Below are positions 42,877-50,605 of a DNA stretch of 64,000 bases, piece after piece. Source of the DNA: Flavobacterium sp. J27. GTDB lineage: Bacteria > Bacteroidota > Bacteroidia > Flavobacteriales > Flavobacteriaceae. The stretch's first letter is position 1; each line of letters begins with the position of its first letter. The stretch covers positions 76,426 to 140,425 of the forward strand of contig NZ_PJQW01000012.1 in assembly GCF_004303025.1 (NCBI RefSeq), given 5' to 3'. Under the pieces are notes generated by a model. That model saw nothing but the letters and a program-made list of their open reading frames with translations. It did no database searches and had not been told where the DNA came from. Both the position numbers and the translations under genes were made by a program.

Positions 42877-42919
42877 TTTAAATGTGGTTATATTGATATA
42901 TTACTATTTTGGTTTACTT

Positions 42920-43161
42920 GTTCTCGATACATTTTTGTTCCATTACATTACACAAAAACACTCGAACTGACGTTAAATAGAAAAGTAGAGAAATTAAGCA
43001 TTTTATTTTTAAATGAGTTCTCGATACATTTTTTATTCCATTACATTACACAAAAACACTCGAACTGACGTATACAAAAGTAAAGATTTAAGCATTTATT
43101 TTTAAAAGTTCTCGATACATTTTTGTTTCGTTACACTACACAAAAACACTCGAACTGACGT
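42920..43161. repeat. 91-97-bp tandem repeat with a conserved 53-55-bp core, three core copies
   Basis: The core begins GTTCTCGATACATTTTT and ends CACTCGAACTGACGT. It lies at 42920-42973, 43017-43071 and 43108-43161. The 40-base linkers are also similar (TTTAAGCATTTATTTTTAAA), so whole units of 97 and 91 bases are duplicated. In the core, the outer GTTCTCGA and TCGAAC plus inner TTTTTGT and ACAAAAA can form an imperfect hairpin. The 338-base gap between the methyltransferase and helicase genes holds only this array and a 7-bp repeat. It resembles the extragenic palindromes scattered in Flavobacterium genomes. Confidence 0.88.
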
Positions 43162-43183
43162 ATATCAAAGTATAATAACACAC

Positions 43184-43216
43184 TTCCTCTTTCCTCTTTC
43201 CTCTTTCCTCTTTCCT
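43184..43216. repeat. Heptanucleotide tandem repeat, TTCCTCT x4.7
   Basis: Four full exact copies and five bases of a fifth, directly abutting the stop codon of the helicase gene on the minus strand (where it reads AGAGGAA). It contains no stop codon in any of its frames in the gene sense, so loss of the stop would extend the protein. Confidence 0.9.
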
Positions 43217-44555
43217 ACTCTCTTTTCACCACCGATCGTGCTACTTCAATCTTATACTTCTTACCTTTTATTTTTTGGTCTTTTATTTTGAACAAAATCG
43301 GTTTTACTTTATTAGAACGAAGGGCAACAAATGAAACAAAGTCTTTCACCTCAATTAAACCAATATCCTCTTTATTTAAAGCTCCTTTTTGAGATAAAAA
43401 ACCAACAATATCTACTTTATTTAATTTATTCTTCTTACCTCCACTTATATATAAAGTCTGAAAAAGAGGTGCTTCTGGTAACTTTTTCGCTTTGGAGACA
43501 TCCAAAACAAAACCTTCATAATCAAAATAGTCTACTTTTTTCTCGGCTTCAGTAACCAAAACATAAGCTGCTCCTGAAGCTAACATACGAGCGGTTCGTC
43601 CATTTCTGTGAATAAAATCTTCTTCTTTTACTGGCAAATGATAATGGATAACATGCTTCATTTCTGGAATATCTAAACCGCGTGCTCCCAAATCGGTAGT
43701 TATTAAATACGAAACACTTTTATTTCGAAACTGAATTAAAGCCCTTTCACGTTCATCTTGATTTAAACCTCCATGATAAAAAGTTGCTATAATTCCTTTT
43801 TTTGTCAACCAATCATACACCCTTTCGACTGCTTCTCTGTGGTTGCAAAAAATAATTGCTGCTTCCGATTGTAAGGAGCAAATTAATTGCAAGAGTGTTT
43901 CTACTTTATCTTTAGAAGGCGATACAACGATACGAGTAACTAAATTCTCATTTGTTTTTTCTTCTTCCGTAAAATCGAGTACGGTTGGATAATTTACTCC
44001 TGTAAACTTAGGTATTTCAACTGCAGCAGTGGCAGACACTAAAATACGCTTGTTAATTTTAGGCAATCGTTTGATAATATAAGACATTTCTTCATGAAAT
44101 CCTAACTGTAACGATTTATCAAATTCATCTAAAACAAACGTTTGTATGTTTTTTGTATCAAAACTTTCTCTATCTAGATGATCGGCAATTCTTCCAGGTG
44201 TACCAATAAGTAATGCAGGCGGACTACTTAAATTCTTCAATTCTGTTTCAAACGAATGTCCGCCATAACAAACATTAGCTTTGAAAGACGTATTCATTTT
44301 TTTCCAAACCTGTTCAATTTGCAACCCTAATTCACGAGAAGGAACTAAAATTAAAGTTTGTACTCCTTTTTTATCAACTTCTAACATTTGATATATTGGT
44401 AATAAAAAAGCTAGTGTTTTTCCAGAGCCTGTTGGAGAAAGTAATAAAACATTAGGATCATTCAAGATAGCCGTTTGAGCCGATTCTTGCATGTTATTTA
44501 ACTCTTGAATTCCTAAATTCAAAAGTAGCATATTAGATAAAGAATTGTGATTCAT
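43215..44555 (-). CDS. DEAD-box RNA helicase, DbpA-like
   Basis: 446 residues. Helicase motifs in order: SPTGSGKT (I), PSRELG (Ia), TPGR (Ib), LDEFD (II, with Phe for the usual Ala), SAT (III), FCNHRE (IV), TDLGARGLD (V) and HRNGRTAR (VI). The C-terminal 75 residues (KKNKLNKVDIVGFLSQKGAL; IGLIEVKDFVSFVAL) fit the DbpA RNA-binding domain, which in E. coli recognises 23S hairpin 92 for large-subunit assembly. The stop codon is immediately followed by a 7-bp tandem repeat. The function in ribosome assembly is inferred from the domain. Confidence 0.92.
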   Translation of the reverse strand: MNHNSLSNMLLLNLGIQELNNMQESAQTAILNDPNVLLLSPTGSGKTLAFLLPIYQMLEVDKKGVQTLILVPSRELGLQIEQVWKKMNTSFKANVCYGGHSFETELKNLSSPPALLIGTPGRIADHLDRESFDTKNIQTFVLDEFDKSLQLGFHEEMSYIIKRLPKINKRILVSATAAVEIPKFTGVNYPTVLDFTEEEKTNENLVTRIVVSPSKDKVETLLQLICSLQSEAAIIFCNHREAVERVYDWLTKKGIIATFYHGGLNQDERERALIQFRNKSVSYLITTDLGARGLDIPEMKHVIHYHLPVKEEDFIHRNGRTARMLASGAAYVLVTEAEKKVDYFDYEGFVLDVSKAKKLPEAPLFQTLYISGGKKNKLNKVDIVGFLSQKGALNKEDIGLIEVKDFVSFVALRSNKVKPILFKIKDQKIKGKKYKIEVARSVVKRE

Positions 44556-44655
44556 TTGGCAAAGATAGTTTTAGAATTTTGAATTACGAATTTTGATGGG
44601 TATTTAATAGCTGTTTCTTTTTTTATTACATTTGAGAAAACCAAAATAAACCTAC

Positions 44656-46362
44656 ATGAAAAAACTATCACTACTCTTACTATTCTCTTCTTTTGTATTT
44701 TCTCAAGACCTAAAAACGCCTTTTGAAAAAGGAAATGGAAATCAATCTACTACTTACGAAGACTGTATTGCTTATTATACACAATTAGCCAATCAGTTTC
44801 AAACCGTTCAAATGGATGAAATGGGATTAACCGATGCAGGAGAACCATTGCACATAATCACTTTTTCTGAAAATAAAAACTTCGATTACAGTCAGAACAA
44901 AGGCGTTATCTTAATTAACAACGGAATTCATCCAGGAGAACCAGACGGAATTGATGCCACCATGATGCTATTTCGTGATTTGGCTACAGCCAAAATAAAA
45001 GTTCCAAAAAACACGATAATTGTAGCGATTCCCATTTATAATATTGGGGGAAGTTTAAATAGAAATTCCCATTCGAGAGCTAATCAAAACGGTCCAGAAG
45101 AATACGGTTTTAGAGGAAATGCAAGAAATTTTGATTTGAATAGAGACTTTATCAAATCAGATTCTAGAAACTCTAGAAGCTTTCAGCAAATTTTTCATGA
45201 AATAAATCCAGATATGTTTATAGACAATCATGTTTCTAATGGTGCTGATTATCAATACACTTTCACTTGTATTGCTACGCAGCACCAACGATTAGGTGGA
45301 AAACTGGGCGAATTTTATAAAAATGAAATGCATCCAGTAATTATGAAAGATTTAAAAAAGAAAAAAATTGAAAGCACACCTTATGTTAATATTCACGGCG
45401 ACACACCAGATGGTGGTTTTTCTCAGTTTATGGATTCGCCTCGATATGCAACGGGTTATACTACTTTATTTAATACTTTAGGCTCTGTTCCAGAGACACA
45501 CATGTTAAAACCATTTAAAGACCGTGTTAATGTTACCTATCAATATATGTTAAGTACCATTACTTATGTAGATAAAAATTATCTAAAAATTAAAAAATTA
45601 AAAAATGAAAATGTAAAGAGTTATGCTGTAGGTATGAAATATCCTTTACAATGGGAATTAGATTCGTCCAAAGTAAGTAAAATGGAATTTAAAGGATATA
45701 AAGGAGATTACAAAACCAGTGAAGTAACAGGTAAAAACAGGTTATATTATGATCAAAAACAACCATTTACTAAAAAAATTAATTTCTACAGTGACTATAA
45801 AGCCACAAAAGAAACGATAATACCTTCTTATTATATTGTTCCAAAATCGGAATGGCCCGTTATTGAATTGCTAAAATTGAATGAAATTGAAATGAAACCT
45901 ATTGGAAATGATACTATAATAACTGTTGAAAGTTATAAAATAGAGAATTATGAAACTACCAAACGTCCTTATGAAGGACATTATGGTCATTACAATACGG
46001 TTGCAACCAAAAGTATGCAAGACATTTCTTTTAAAAAAGGAGATTTTTTAATAAAAACACAACAAAACGGGGTGAAATACTTATTAGAAACATTAGAACC
46101 AGAAGCGGTAGATTCTTACTTTAATTGGAACTTTTTTGATGCTATTTTACAACAAAAAGAATATTTTTCGGCATATGTTTTTGAAGATTTAGCCAAAGAT
46201 TTATTAGATAAAAGTGCTAAATTAAAAGCTGAGTTTGATGCTAAAAAAATGACCGACAAGGATTTTGAAGCTAGTGCTGAAGCGCAATTAGATTGGATAT
46301 ATAGAAATTCTGTTTATTATGAAAAAGCGCATTTACAATATCCTATTTATAGAATAAAATAA
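44656..46362 (+). CDS. M14 family zinc metallopeptidase, secreted
   Basis: 568 residues with a short signal peptide (LLLLFSSFVFS-QDLK). Zinc ligands of the carboxypeptidase fold: His92 and Glu95 in GIHPGEPDGID, and probably His192 in FIDNHVSNGAD. A Glu in SVPETHML is the likely general base position. Residues beyond about 310 form a separate beta-rich region. It probably trims peptides in the periplasm or outside. The gene stands alone and is convergent with the PA2169-family gene. Confidence 0.9.
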   Translation: MKKLSLLLLFSSFVFSQDLKTPFEKGNGNQSTTYEDCIAYYTQLANQFQTVQMDEMGLTDAGEPLHIITFSENKNFDYSQNKGVILINNGIHPGEPDGIDATMMLFRDLATAKIKVPKNTIIVAIPIYNIGGSLNRNSHSRANQNGPEEYGFRGNARNFDLNRDFIKSDSRNSRSFQQIFHEINPDMFIDNHVSNGADYQYTFTCIATQHQRLGGKLGEFYKNEMHPVIMKDLKKKKIESTPYVNIHGDTPDGGFSQFMDSPRYATGYTTLFNTLGSVPETHMLKPFKDRVNVTYQYMLSTITYVDKNYLKIKKLKNENVKSYAVGMKYPLQWELDSSKVSKMEFKGYKGDYKTSEVTGKNRLYYDQKQPFTKKINFYSDYKATKETIIPSYYIVPKSEWPVIELLKLNEIEMKPIGNDTIITVESYKIENYETTKRPYEGHYGHYNTVATKSMQDISFKKGDFLIKTQQNGVKYLLETLEPEAVDSYFNWNFFDAILQQKEYFSAYVFEDLAKDLLDKSAKLKAEFDAKKMTDKDFEASAEAQLDWIYRNSVYYEKAHLQYPIYRIK

Positions 46363-46365
46363 AAA

Positions 46366-46492
46366 GAAGTCGCCTAAAAATGCAATAATTAGACTGTATG
46401 AAAATCATTTTGATTAATAGCATATTCTGTACGTTAAATAAGAACAGAATAATTATGCCTTCATACAGTCTCTTAACATTCTAGGCGACTTC
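46366..46492. repeat. Nested inverted repeat of 127 bases in a convergent junction
   Basis: Three concentric stems: GAAGTCGCCTA (46366-46376) with TAGGCGACTTC (46482-46492); AGACTGTATGAA (46391-46402) with TTCATACAGTCT (46460-46471); ATTCTGT (46424-46430) with ACAGAAT (46444-46450). All are perfect. On the minus strand the outer stem is followed by TTTTTATTTT, so it can terminate the PA2169-family gene. The 81-base inner part with 12-bp terminal repeats looks like a small non-autonomous element inside a terminator loop, but no target duplication is clear. Confidence 0.8.
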
Positions 46493-46519
46493 AATAATCA
46501 GGGTTTAAAAACAAAAAAA

Positions 46520-46966
46520 TTATACGGTTATATTTTTGTATGCTTTAATTCTAGCTACAGCTTTTTCGATAGACATTAACTGAGCAGAAATAATTCCATA
46601 TAATGTAGGTGTAAGACTGTCATTTTTTAATGCTTCTCTAAATTTTTCTAAAGCCGCATTTTCTCCTGTTACACAAGCTTCAATAATAGCATCGTTATCA
46701 TGACCAGTAATCATAGCTTTGAAATCAATCCATGCTCTGTGAATAACACCTAACGGACCATCTGTTGCATCAGTTGATTTTCCTAATCTGTTTATTTCAT
46801 CTTGTAATTGTACTACCATAAGAGAACGATCTCTAGCAATACCTAAAAACTCTGTTTTGAGTTTTCCGTGTTCACAATTTTCGGCAGCGTTTGTATAACC
46901 TACTCTACCGTCTTCAAGAATTGAAATTAGTTCATTTAAAATTTCGATATTTTTTTTAGTTTCCAT
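46520..46966 (-). CDS. PA2169 family four-helix-bundle protein (DUF2383)
   Basis: 148 residues from ATG at 46966 (METKKNIEILNELISILEDGRVGYTNAAEN); upstream Met codons would add an atypical Cys-rich tail. The sequence is an all-helical ferritin-like bundle with the family's EDGRVGYTNAAENC opening and a central ELGDEINRLG-like LQDEINRLG. Similar proteins are induced in stress or stationary phase; the molecular role is unknown. No signal peptide. A nested hairpin downstream probably ends its transcript. Confidence 0.9.
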   Translation of the reverse strand: METKKNIEILNELISILEDGRVGYTNAAENCEHGKLKTEFLGIARDRSLMVVQLQDEINRLGKSTDATDGPLGVIHRAWIDFKAMITGHDNDAIIEACVTGENAALEKFREALKNDSLTPTLYGIISAQLMSIEKAVARIKAYKNITV

Positions 46967-47096
46967 GTGCAATTGTTTTTTATTGTTAACACAAAGTTCT
47001 AAAAAACAACAGTACAATGTCTTACATGATTTTAGACAAAGTTTACAGAATATACAGATAAGAAAATTATACGTCTAAAAAAAAGGTTTTTTGCAA

Positions 47097-47687
47097 TTAA
47101 GGTTTTTCAAATAAGAGTTTTATATTTTCATACGAATTTTCGAGTAAACTAGGGATATCTTTTGGATGTACCCAAACCACCTTTTCTATGCCTTCCTCTA
47201 TTTGTCCTTGTGGCGTGCCTTTAAAATTAGATTTCATTTCAAACCAATACGTTTGCTTTAATTTATACCTCCCATTTCTTTTGAAAACATGATAGGTCTT
47301 TTGCAGTTTTTTTATAATTTTTAAACCAGAAACGCCTGTCTCTTCCTCTACTTCTCTCATGGCAGTTTCCTCCATGCTTTCATTTTTTTCAGTACCTCCT
47401 TTAGGTAAATCCCATTTCCCATTTCTGAAAATAAACAAGACACAGCCTTCATGATTATAAACTAAACCGCCACCCGCTTTTACAACAGGTATTTTAGCTT
47501 TTAAAGTTTTCATAATCAATTTTTCGTCTGGATGATATAAAATCGCATTTTCAACTTTGTTTTGAAATAATTTTATAATCAACTTTTTAATATCAATACT
47601 TTCTAAGAGAAAAATTTTAAAATTTGTCTCTTTTTGTACTTCATTTGTTAAAAAAAGTGCTTTATCGTTTACAAAAACTTTATACAT
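47097..47687 (-). CDS. NUDIX hydrolase
   Basis: 196 residues from ATG at 47687 (MYKVFVND). The C-terminal NUDIX domain has the complete box GGTEKNESMEETAMREVEEETGV (G-5x-E-7x-REVxEETG). The N-terminal 60 residues are a helical extension found in flavobacterial homologues. It hydrolyses some nucleoside diphosphate derivative; substrate unknown. Its start codon is only 7 bases from that of the divergent pyrE gene, so each promoter must lie within the other gene's coding region or the messages are leaderless. Confidence 0.92.
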   Translation of the reverse strand: MYKVFVNDKALFLTNEVQKETNFKIFLLESIDIKKLIIKLFQNKVENAILYHPDEKLIMKTLKAKIPVVKAGGGLVYNHEGCVLFIFRNGKWDLPKGGTEKNESMEETAMREVEEETGVSGLKIIKKLQKTYHVFKRNGRYKLKQTYWFEMKSNFKGTPQGQIEEGIEKVVWVHPKDIPSLLENSYENIKLLFEKP

Positions 47688-47694
47688 TTGCAAT

Positions 47695-48342
47695 ATGATT
47701 TTTAATACCAACACAGCCGAAAAAACTGCCGAATTGCTTTTACAAATAAACGCAATTAAATTAAATTCTAAAAATCCTTTTACATGGGCTTCTGGATGGC
47801 AATCGCCTATTTATTGTGACAATAGAATAATCCTCTCATTTCCAGCTATTAGGAATTTTATCAGAGATGAATTTGCAAAAAATATTGAAGAGAAATTTGG
47901 CAAACCAGATGTTATTGCAGGTGTAGCAACAGGTGCAATAGGTGTAGGTATTCTTGTTGCAGAAGCTTTAGGATTACCTTTTGTATATGTTCGACCAGAA
48001 CCAAAAAAGCACGGCAGACAAAACCAAGTGGAAGGATTTTTAGAAAAAGGGCAAAATGTAGTCGTAGTAGAAGATCTTATAAGTACAGGAGGTAGTAGTT
48101 TACAAGCTGTAGAAGCTCTTAGAAATGAAGGTGCAAATATAAAAGGAATGGCTGCTATTTTTACGTATGGATTTGATCTTTCAGTAGCACGTTTTAAAGA
48201 AGCCAATGTTACTCTTTTCACTTTAAGCAATTATGAAAATTTGATTCACGAAGCGGTAAACCGACAATATATAGATCAAGAAGAGATAGCAACATTGCAG
48301 GAATGGAGAAAAAGTCCGGCTACCTGGAATACTAATATTTAA
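47695..48342 (+). CDS. pyrE: Orotate phosphoribosyltransferase
   Basis: 215 residues, making orotidine monophosphate from orotate and PRPP. FTWASGWQSPIYCDNR is the substrate-binding start, followed by the conserved loop with RPEPKKHGRQNQVEG. The PRPP signature VVVVEDLISTGGSS is intact. The -7 element TACATTTG at 47683-47690 sits only 4 bases before the ATG, which would make the message leaderless or nearly so. The divergent NUDIX gene starts 8 bases upstream. Confidence 0.97.
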   Translation: MIFNTNTAEKTAELLLQINAIKLNSKNPFTWASGWQSPIYCDNRIILSFPAIRNFIRDEFAKNIEEKFGKPDVIAGVATGAIGVGILVAEALGLPFVYVRPEPKKHGRQNQVEGFLEKGQNVVVVEDLISTGGSSLQAVEALRNEGANIKGMAAIFTYGFDLSVARFKEANVTLFTLSNYENLIHEAVNRQYIDQEEIATLQEWRKSPATWNTNI

Positions 48343-48359
48343 AAATAAAATACCAAATA

Positions 48360-48752
48360 ATGAACTTAGAAAGTACAAAAGTAGTAGTTGAGAAATCAGA
48401 TGAATATATCTTTAATGCTTTAACTGATGTAAAGAATTTTGAAAAATTAATGCCAGAAAACATTGCAAAATTTGAAGTAATTGATGAGAATTGTTTTGAA
48501 TTTGGTTTAAAAGGGATGCCAGAAATTAAATTAGTAAAAAAAGAAGCAAATCCAAATTCAAAAATTGTTTTAGGTGCTGCGTCTAGTAAATTACCTTTCA
48601 CATTAACAGGAAATATCAATCCAGTTGCAGAAAATAAAACAGAAGTTCAATTATTCTTTGAAGGCGATTTCAATCCTATGATGGCTATGATGGTTAAAGG
48701 TCCTATTAGTAAATTTATTGAAACTTTAGCACAAAATATGCACAAATTGTAA
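48360..48752 (+). CDS. SRPBCC family protein
   Basis: 130 residues, a START/Bet v1-like fold. It opens with the pattern VVVEKSDEYIFNALTDVKNFEKLMPENIAKFEV, typical of SRPBCC proteins (polyketide cyclase-like), and ends with the long C-terminal helix PISKFIETLAQNMHKL. The pocket is hydrophobic; the ligand is unknown. It lies 17 bases after pyrE in the same direction and is closed by a good terminator, so it is part of the pyrE unit. Confidence 0.85.
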   Translation: MNLESTKVVVEKSDEYIFNALTDVKNFEKLMPENIAKFEVIDENCFEFGLKGMPEIKLVKKEANPNSKIVLGAASSKLPFTLTGNINPVAENKTEVQLFFEGDFNPMMAMMVKGPISKFIETLAQNMHKL

Positions 48753-48778
48753 TTGGTTACAATCCAAATAACATTCTT

Positions 48779-48808
48779 TAAACTCCTGTCTCAAGCAGGA
48801 GTTTTTTT
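48779..48808 (+). terminator. Terminator of the pyrE unit
   Basis: AAACTCCTG pairs with CAGGAGTTT around a 7-base loop and is followed by a T run. Confidence 0.88.
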
Positions 48809-48835
48809 ATTTAAATTTGAGAAAATATAAAAATA

Positions 48836-49570
48836 ATGTTAGAGAAAATAAGTGTCCTATTTCTTTTATTTGCAGTTGTAGCAGAAATCATAGGGACAAT
48901 TGGCGGTTTCGGGTCTTCCGTTTTTTTTGTTCCTTTAGCTAGTTTCTTTTTCGACTTTCAAACTGTACTTGGGTTAACGGCTGTCTTTCATTTGTCGAGT
49001 AATCTGAGTAAAATAGCTTTATTTAGAAAAGGTTTAGATAAAAAACTGCTATTATATATTGGATTGCCTTCTGTTATTTTTGTGATTATTGGAGGAATTT
49101 TAACTTCCTACCTAGACACGACTATATTAAAAATTATTTTAGCCTTATTTCTAGTTGGTTTTAGTTTGTTATTTCTTATAAAGAAAAAACTAGTGATAAA
49201 ACCAGAACCTAAAGAATCAATTATTGGAGGATGTTTATCGGGCTTTACAGCGGGTTTATTAGGCACAGGAGGTGCAATTAGAGGAATAACGATGGCTGCT
49301 TTTAATTTAGAAAAATCTGTTTTTATTGCTACTTCTGCTACTATCGATTTTGCGATAGATTTTACACGCACAATTGTTTACTTTAAAAATGGATTTATTC
49401 ATCAGCACGATTTAATTTATATCCCTTTTTTATTTGTTATAGGATTAATAGGTACTTATATTGGTAAATATATATTACAATTTATTCCACAAAATAAATT
49501 TAAACAAATTTCATTAGTCCTAATTTTCTTAATAGGAATTGTAATGGGAATACAAACCTTTATAAACTAA
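48836..49570 (+). CDS. TauE/SafE family sulfite exporter-like permease
   Basis: 244 residues with seven or eight membrane helices. The family repeat is visible: EIIGTIGGFGSSVFFVPLASFF in the first half and CLSGFTAGLLGTGGAIRGITM in the second, both with the Gly-rich GxGG turn. Members export sulfite, sulfoacetate or other organic anions. No sulfonate gene is adjacent. It is convergent with tRNA-His, separated by a bidirectional terminator. Confidence 0.9.
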   Translation: MLEKISVLFLLFAVVAEIIGTIGGFGSSVFFVPLASFFFDFQTVLGLTAVFHLSSNLSKIALFRKGLDKKLLLYIGLPSVIFVIIGGILTSYLDTTILKIILALFLVGFSLLFLIKKKLVIKPEPKESIIGGCLSGFTAGLLGTGGAIRGITMAAFNLEKSVFIATSATIDFAIDFTRTIVYFKNGFIHQHDLIYIPFLFVIGLIGTYIGKYILQFIPQNKFKQISLVLIFLIGIVMGIQTFIN

Positions 49571-49599
49571 AAAAAGTGTTGAATAACTTCAACACTTTT
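49571..49599. terminator. Bidirectional terminator
   Basis: GTGTTGAA at 49576-49583 pairs with TTCAACAC at 49588-49595, extended by A/T pairs. It lies between the TauE-type gene and tRNA-His, which point toward each other. Confidence 0.82.
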
Positions 49600-49608
49600 G
49601 CCTTTTAG

Positions 49609-49683
<75 letters not shown>

Positions 49684-49803
49684 ATTTGGTATGCTTTTGA
49701 AAACTAATGTTCTTCTTATTTTGAATTGAGAATAAGTATAGCCTCATTTGCGAGTGCAAATATAGTAGTTTCCTTAAATCTGACAAAAAAAAATTAAACT
49801 TTT

Positions 49804-50520
49804 TTATATCAAATTTCCTAAACTACTGACAGCCAAATATCTTTCTACTGTAAAACCTTCAGCATATTCTACTCCTATGAGCCTTCCTAAGTCTTGTGCC
49901 CTATATTTTATAGAATCTAAAAAGTTTTTTGAGGTAATTGGCGTAACGGGTTCTTTGGAATTAGGGTCATAAAATTGAGTCCCATAAGCTAATACGCTTT
50001 CCATTTTTATATCTATATAACCTGTAATATCAACAGCAAAATCAGGTTCTATATTTTTCCATTGAATATAATGATATACCACCTTTGGTCTCCATGCCTT
50101 TTGATTTATGCCTTCTAATTGAGTTTCTATTTTAACTAAACCCGATAAAAAACAAGCATCACTAACGAGCTTACTTCCTTTTCCATGATCTATATGTCTG
50201 TCATCAATAGCATTACACAAAACAATTTCAGGTTGGTATTTACGAATCATTTTTATGATTTCCAATTGATGGTGTTCATCATTAACAAAAAACCCATCTC
50301 TAAATCCTAAATTTTCTCTAATACTTACTCCTAAAATAGTTGCAGCTGCTTGCGCTTCCGTATCTCTTATTTCAGCAGATCCTCGGGTTCCTAATTCTCC
50401 TCGGGTTAAATCGATAATTCCTACTTTTTTCCCAAGTGAAATTTCTTTTGCAATGGTTCCCGAACATCCTAATTCTACATCATCAGGATGGGCACCAAAA
50501 GCTAAAATATCTAATTTCAT
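49804..50520 (-). CDS. bshB1: Bacillithiol biosynthesis deacetylase BshB1
   Basis: 238 residues from ATG at 50520 (MKLDILAFGAHPDDVELGCSG). Zinc deacetylase of the LmbE family; HPDD and later DDRHIDHGKGSKL supply the metal ligands and base. TRGELGTRGSAEIRDTEA and FRDGFF are shared with BshB1. It removes the acetyl group from N-acetylglucosaminyl-malate in bacillithiol synthesis. The other bsh genes are not in the window. It follows the menaquinone-related pair on the same strand. Confidence 0.95.
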   Translation of the reverse strand: MKLDILAFGAHPDDVELGCSGTIAKEISLGKKVGIIDLTRGELGTRGSAEIRDTEAQAAATILGVSIRENLGFRDGFFVNDEHHQLEIIKMIRKYQPEIVLCNAIDDRHIDHGKGSKLVSDACFLSGLVKIETQLEGINQKAWRPKVVYHYIQWKNIEPDFAVDITGYIDIKMESVLAYGTQFYDPNSKEPVTPITSKNFLDSIKYRAQDLGRLIGVEYAEGFTVERYLAVSSLGNLI

Positions 50521-50563
50521 ATTTCTATTTTTCAATTATATTACAGTGCATTAAAAAACTACA

Positions 50564-50605
50564 CTTTTAACTTTTAACTTTTAACTTTTAACTTTTAACT
50601 TTTAA
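50564..50605. repeat. Heptanucleotide tandem repeat, CTTTTAA x6
   Basis: Six exact head-to-tail copies. On the minus strand (TTAAAAG) the array encodes the last residues of the isochorismate synthase, KLKVKS, and then its stop. It also fills most of the space before bshB1. Every frame through the array reaches a stop within three units. Confidence 0.92.

Noticed and set aside
42920-43161. CRISPR array (53-55-bp repeats with roughly 40-base spacers)
   Set aside because: The spacers are similar to each other, so the unit is the whole 91-97 bases; repeats are longer than usual and imperfect, only three copies, and no cas genes are present.
46391-46471. Complete insertion sequence
   Set aside because: Only 81 bases between the 12-bp inverted repeats, no transposase frame and no clear target duplication. 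It is at most a miniature element.
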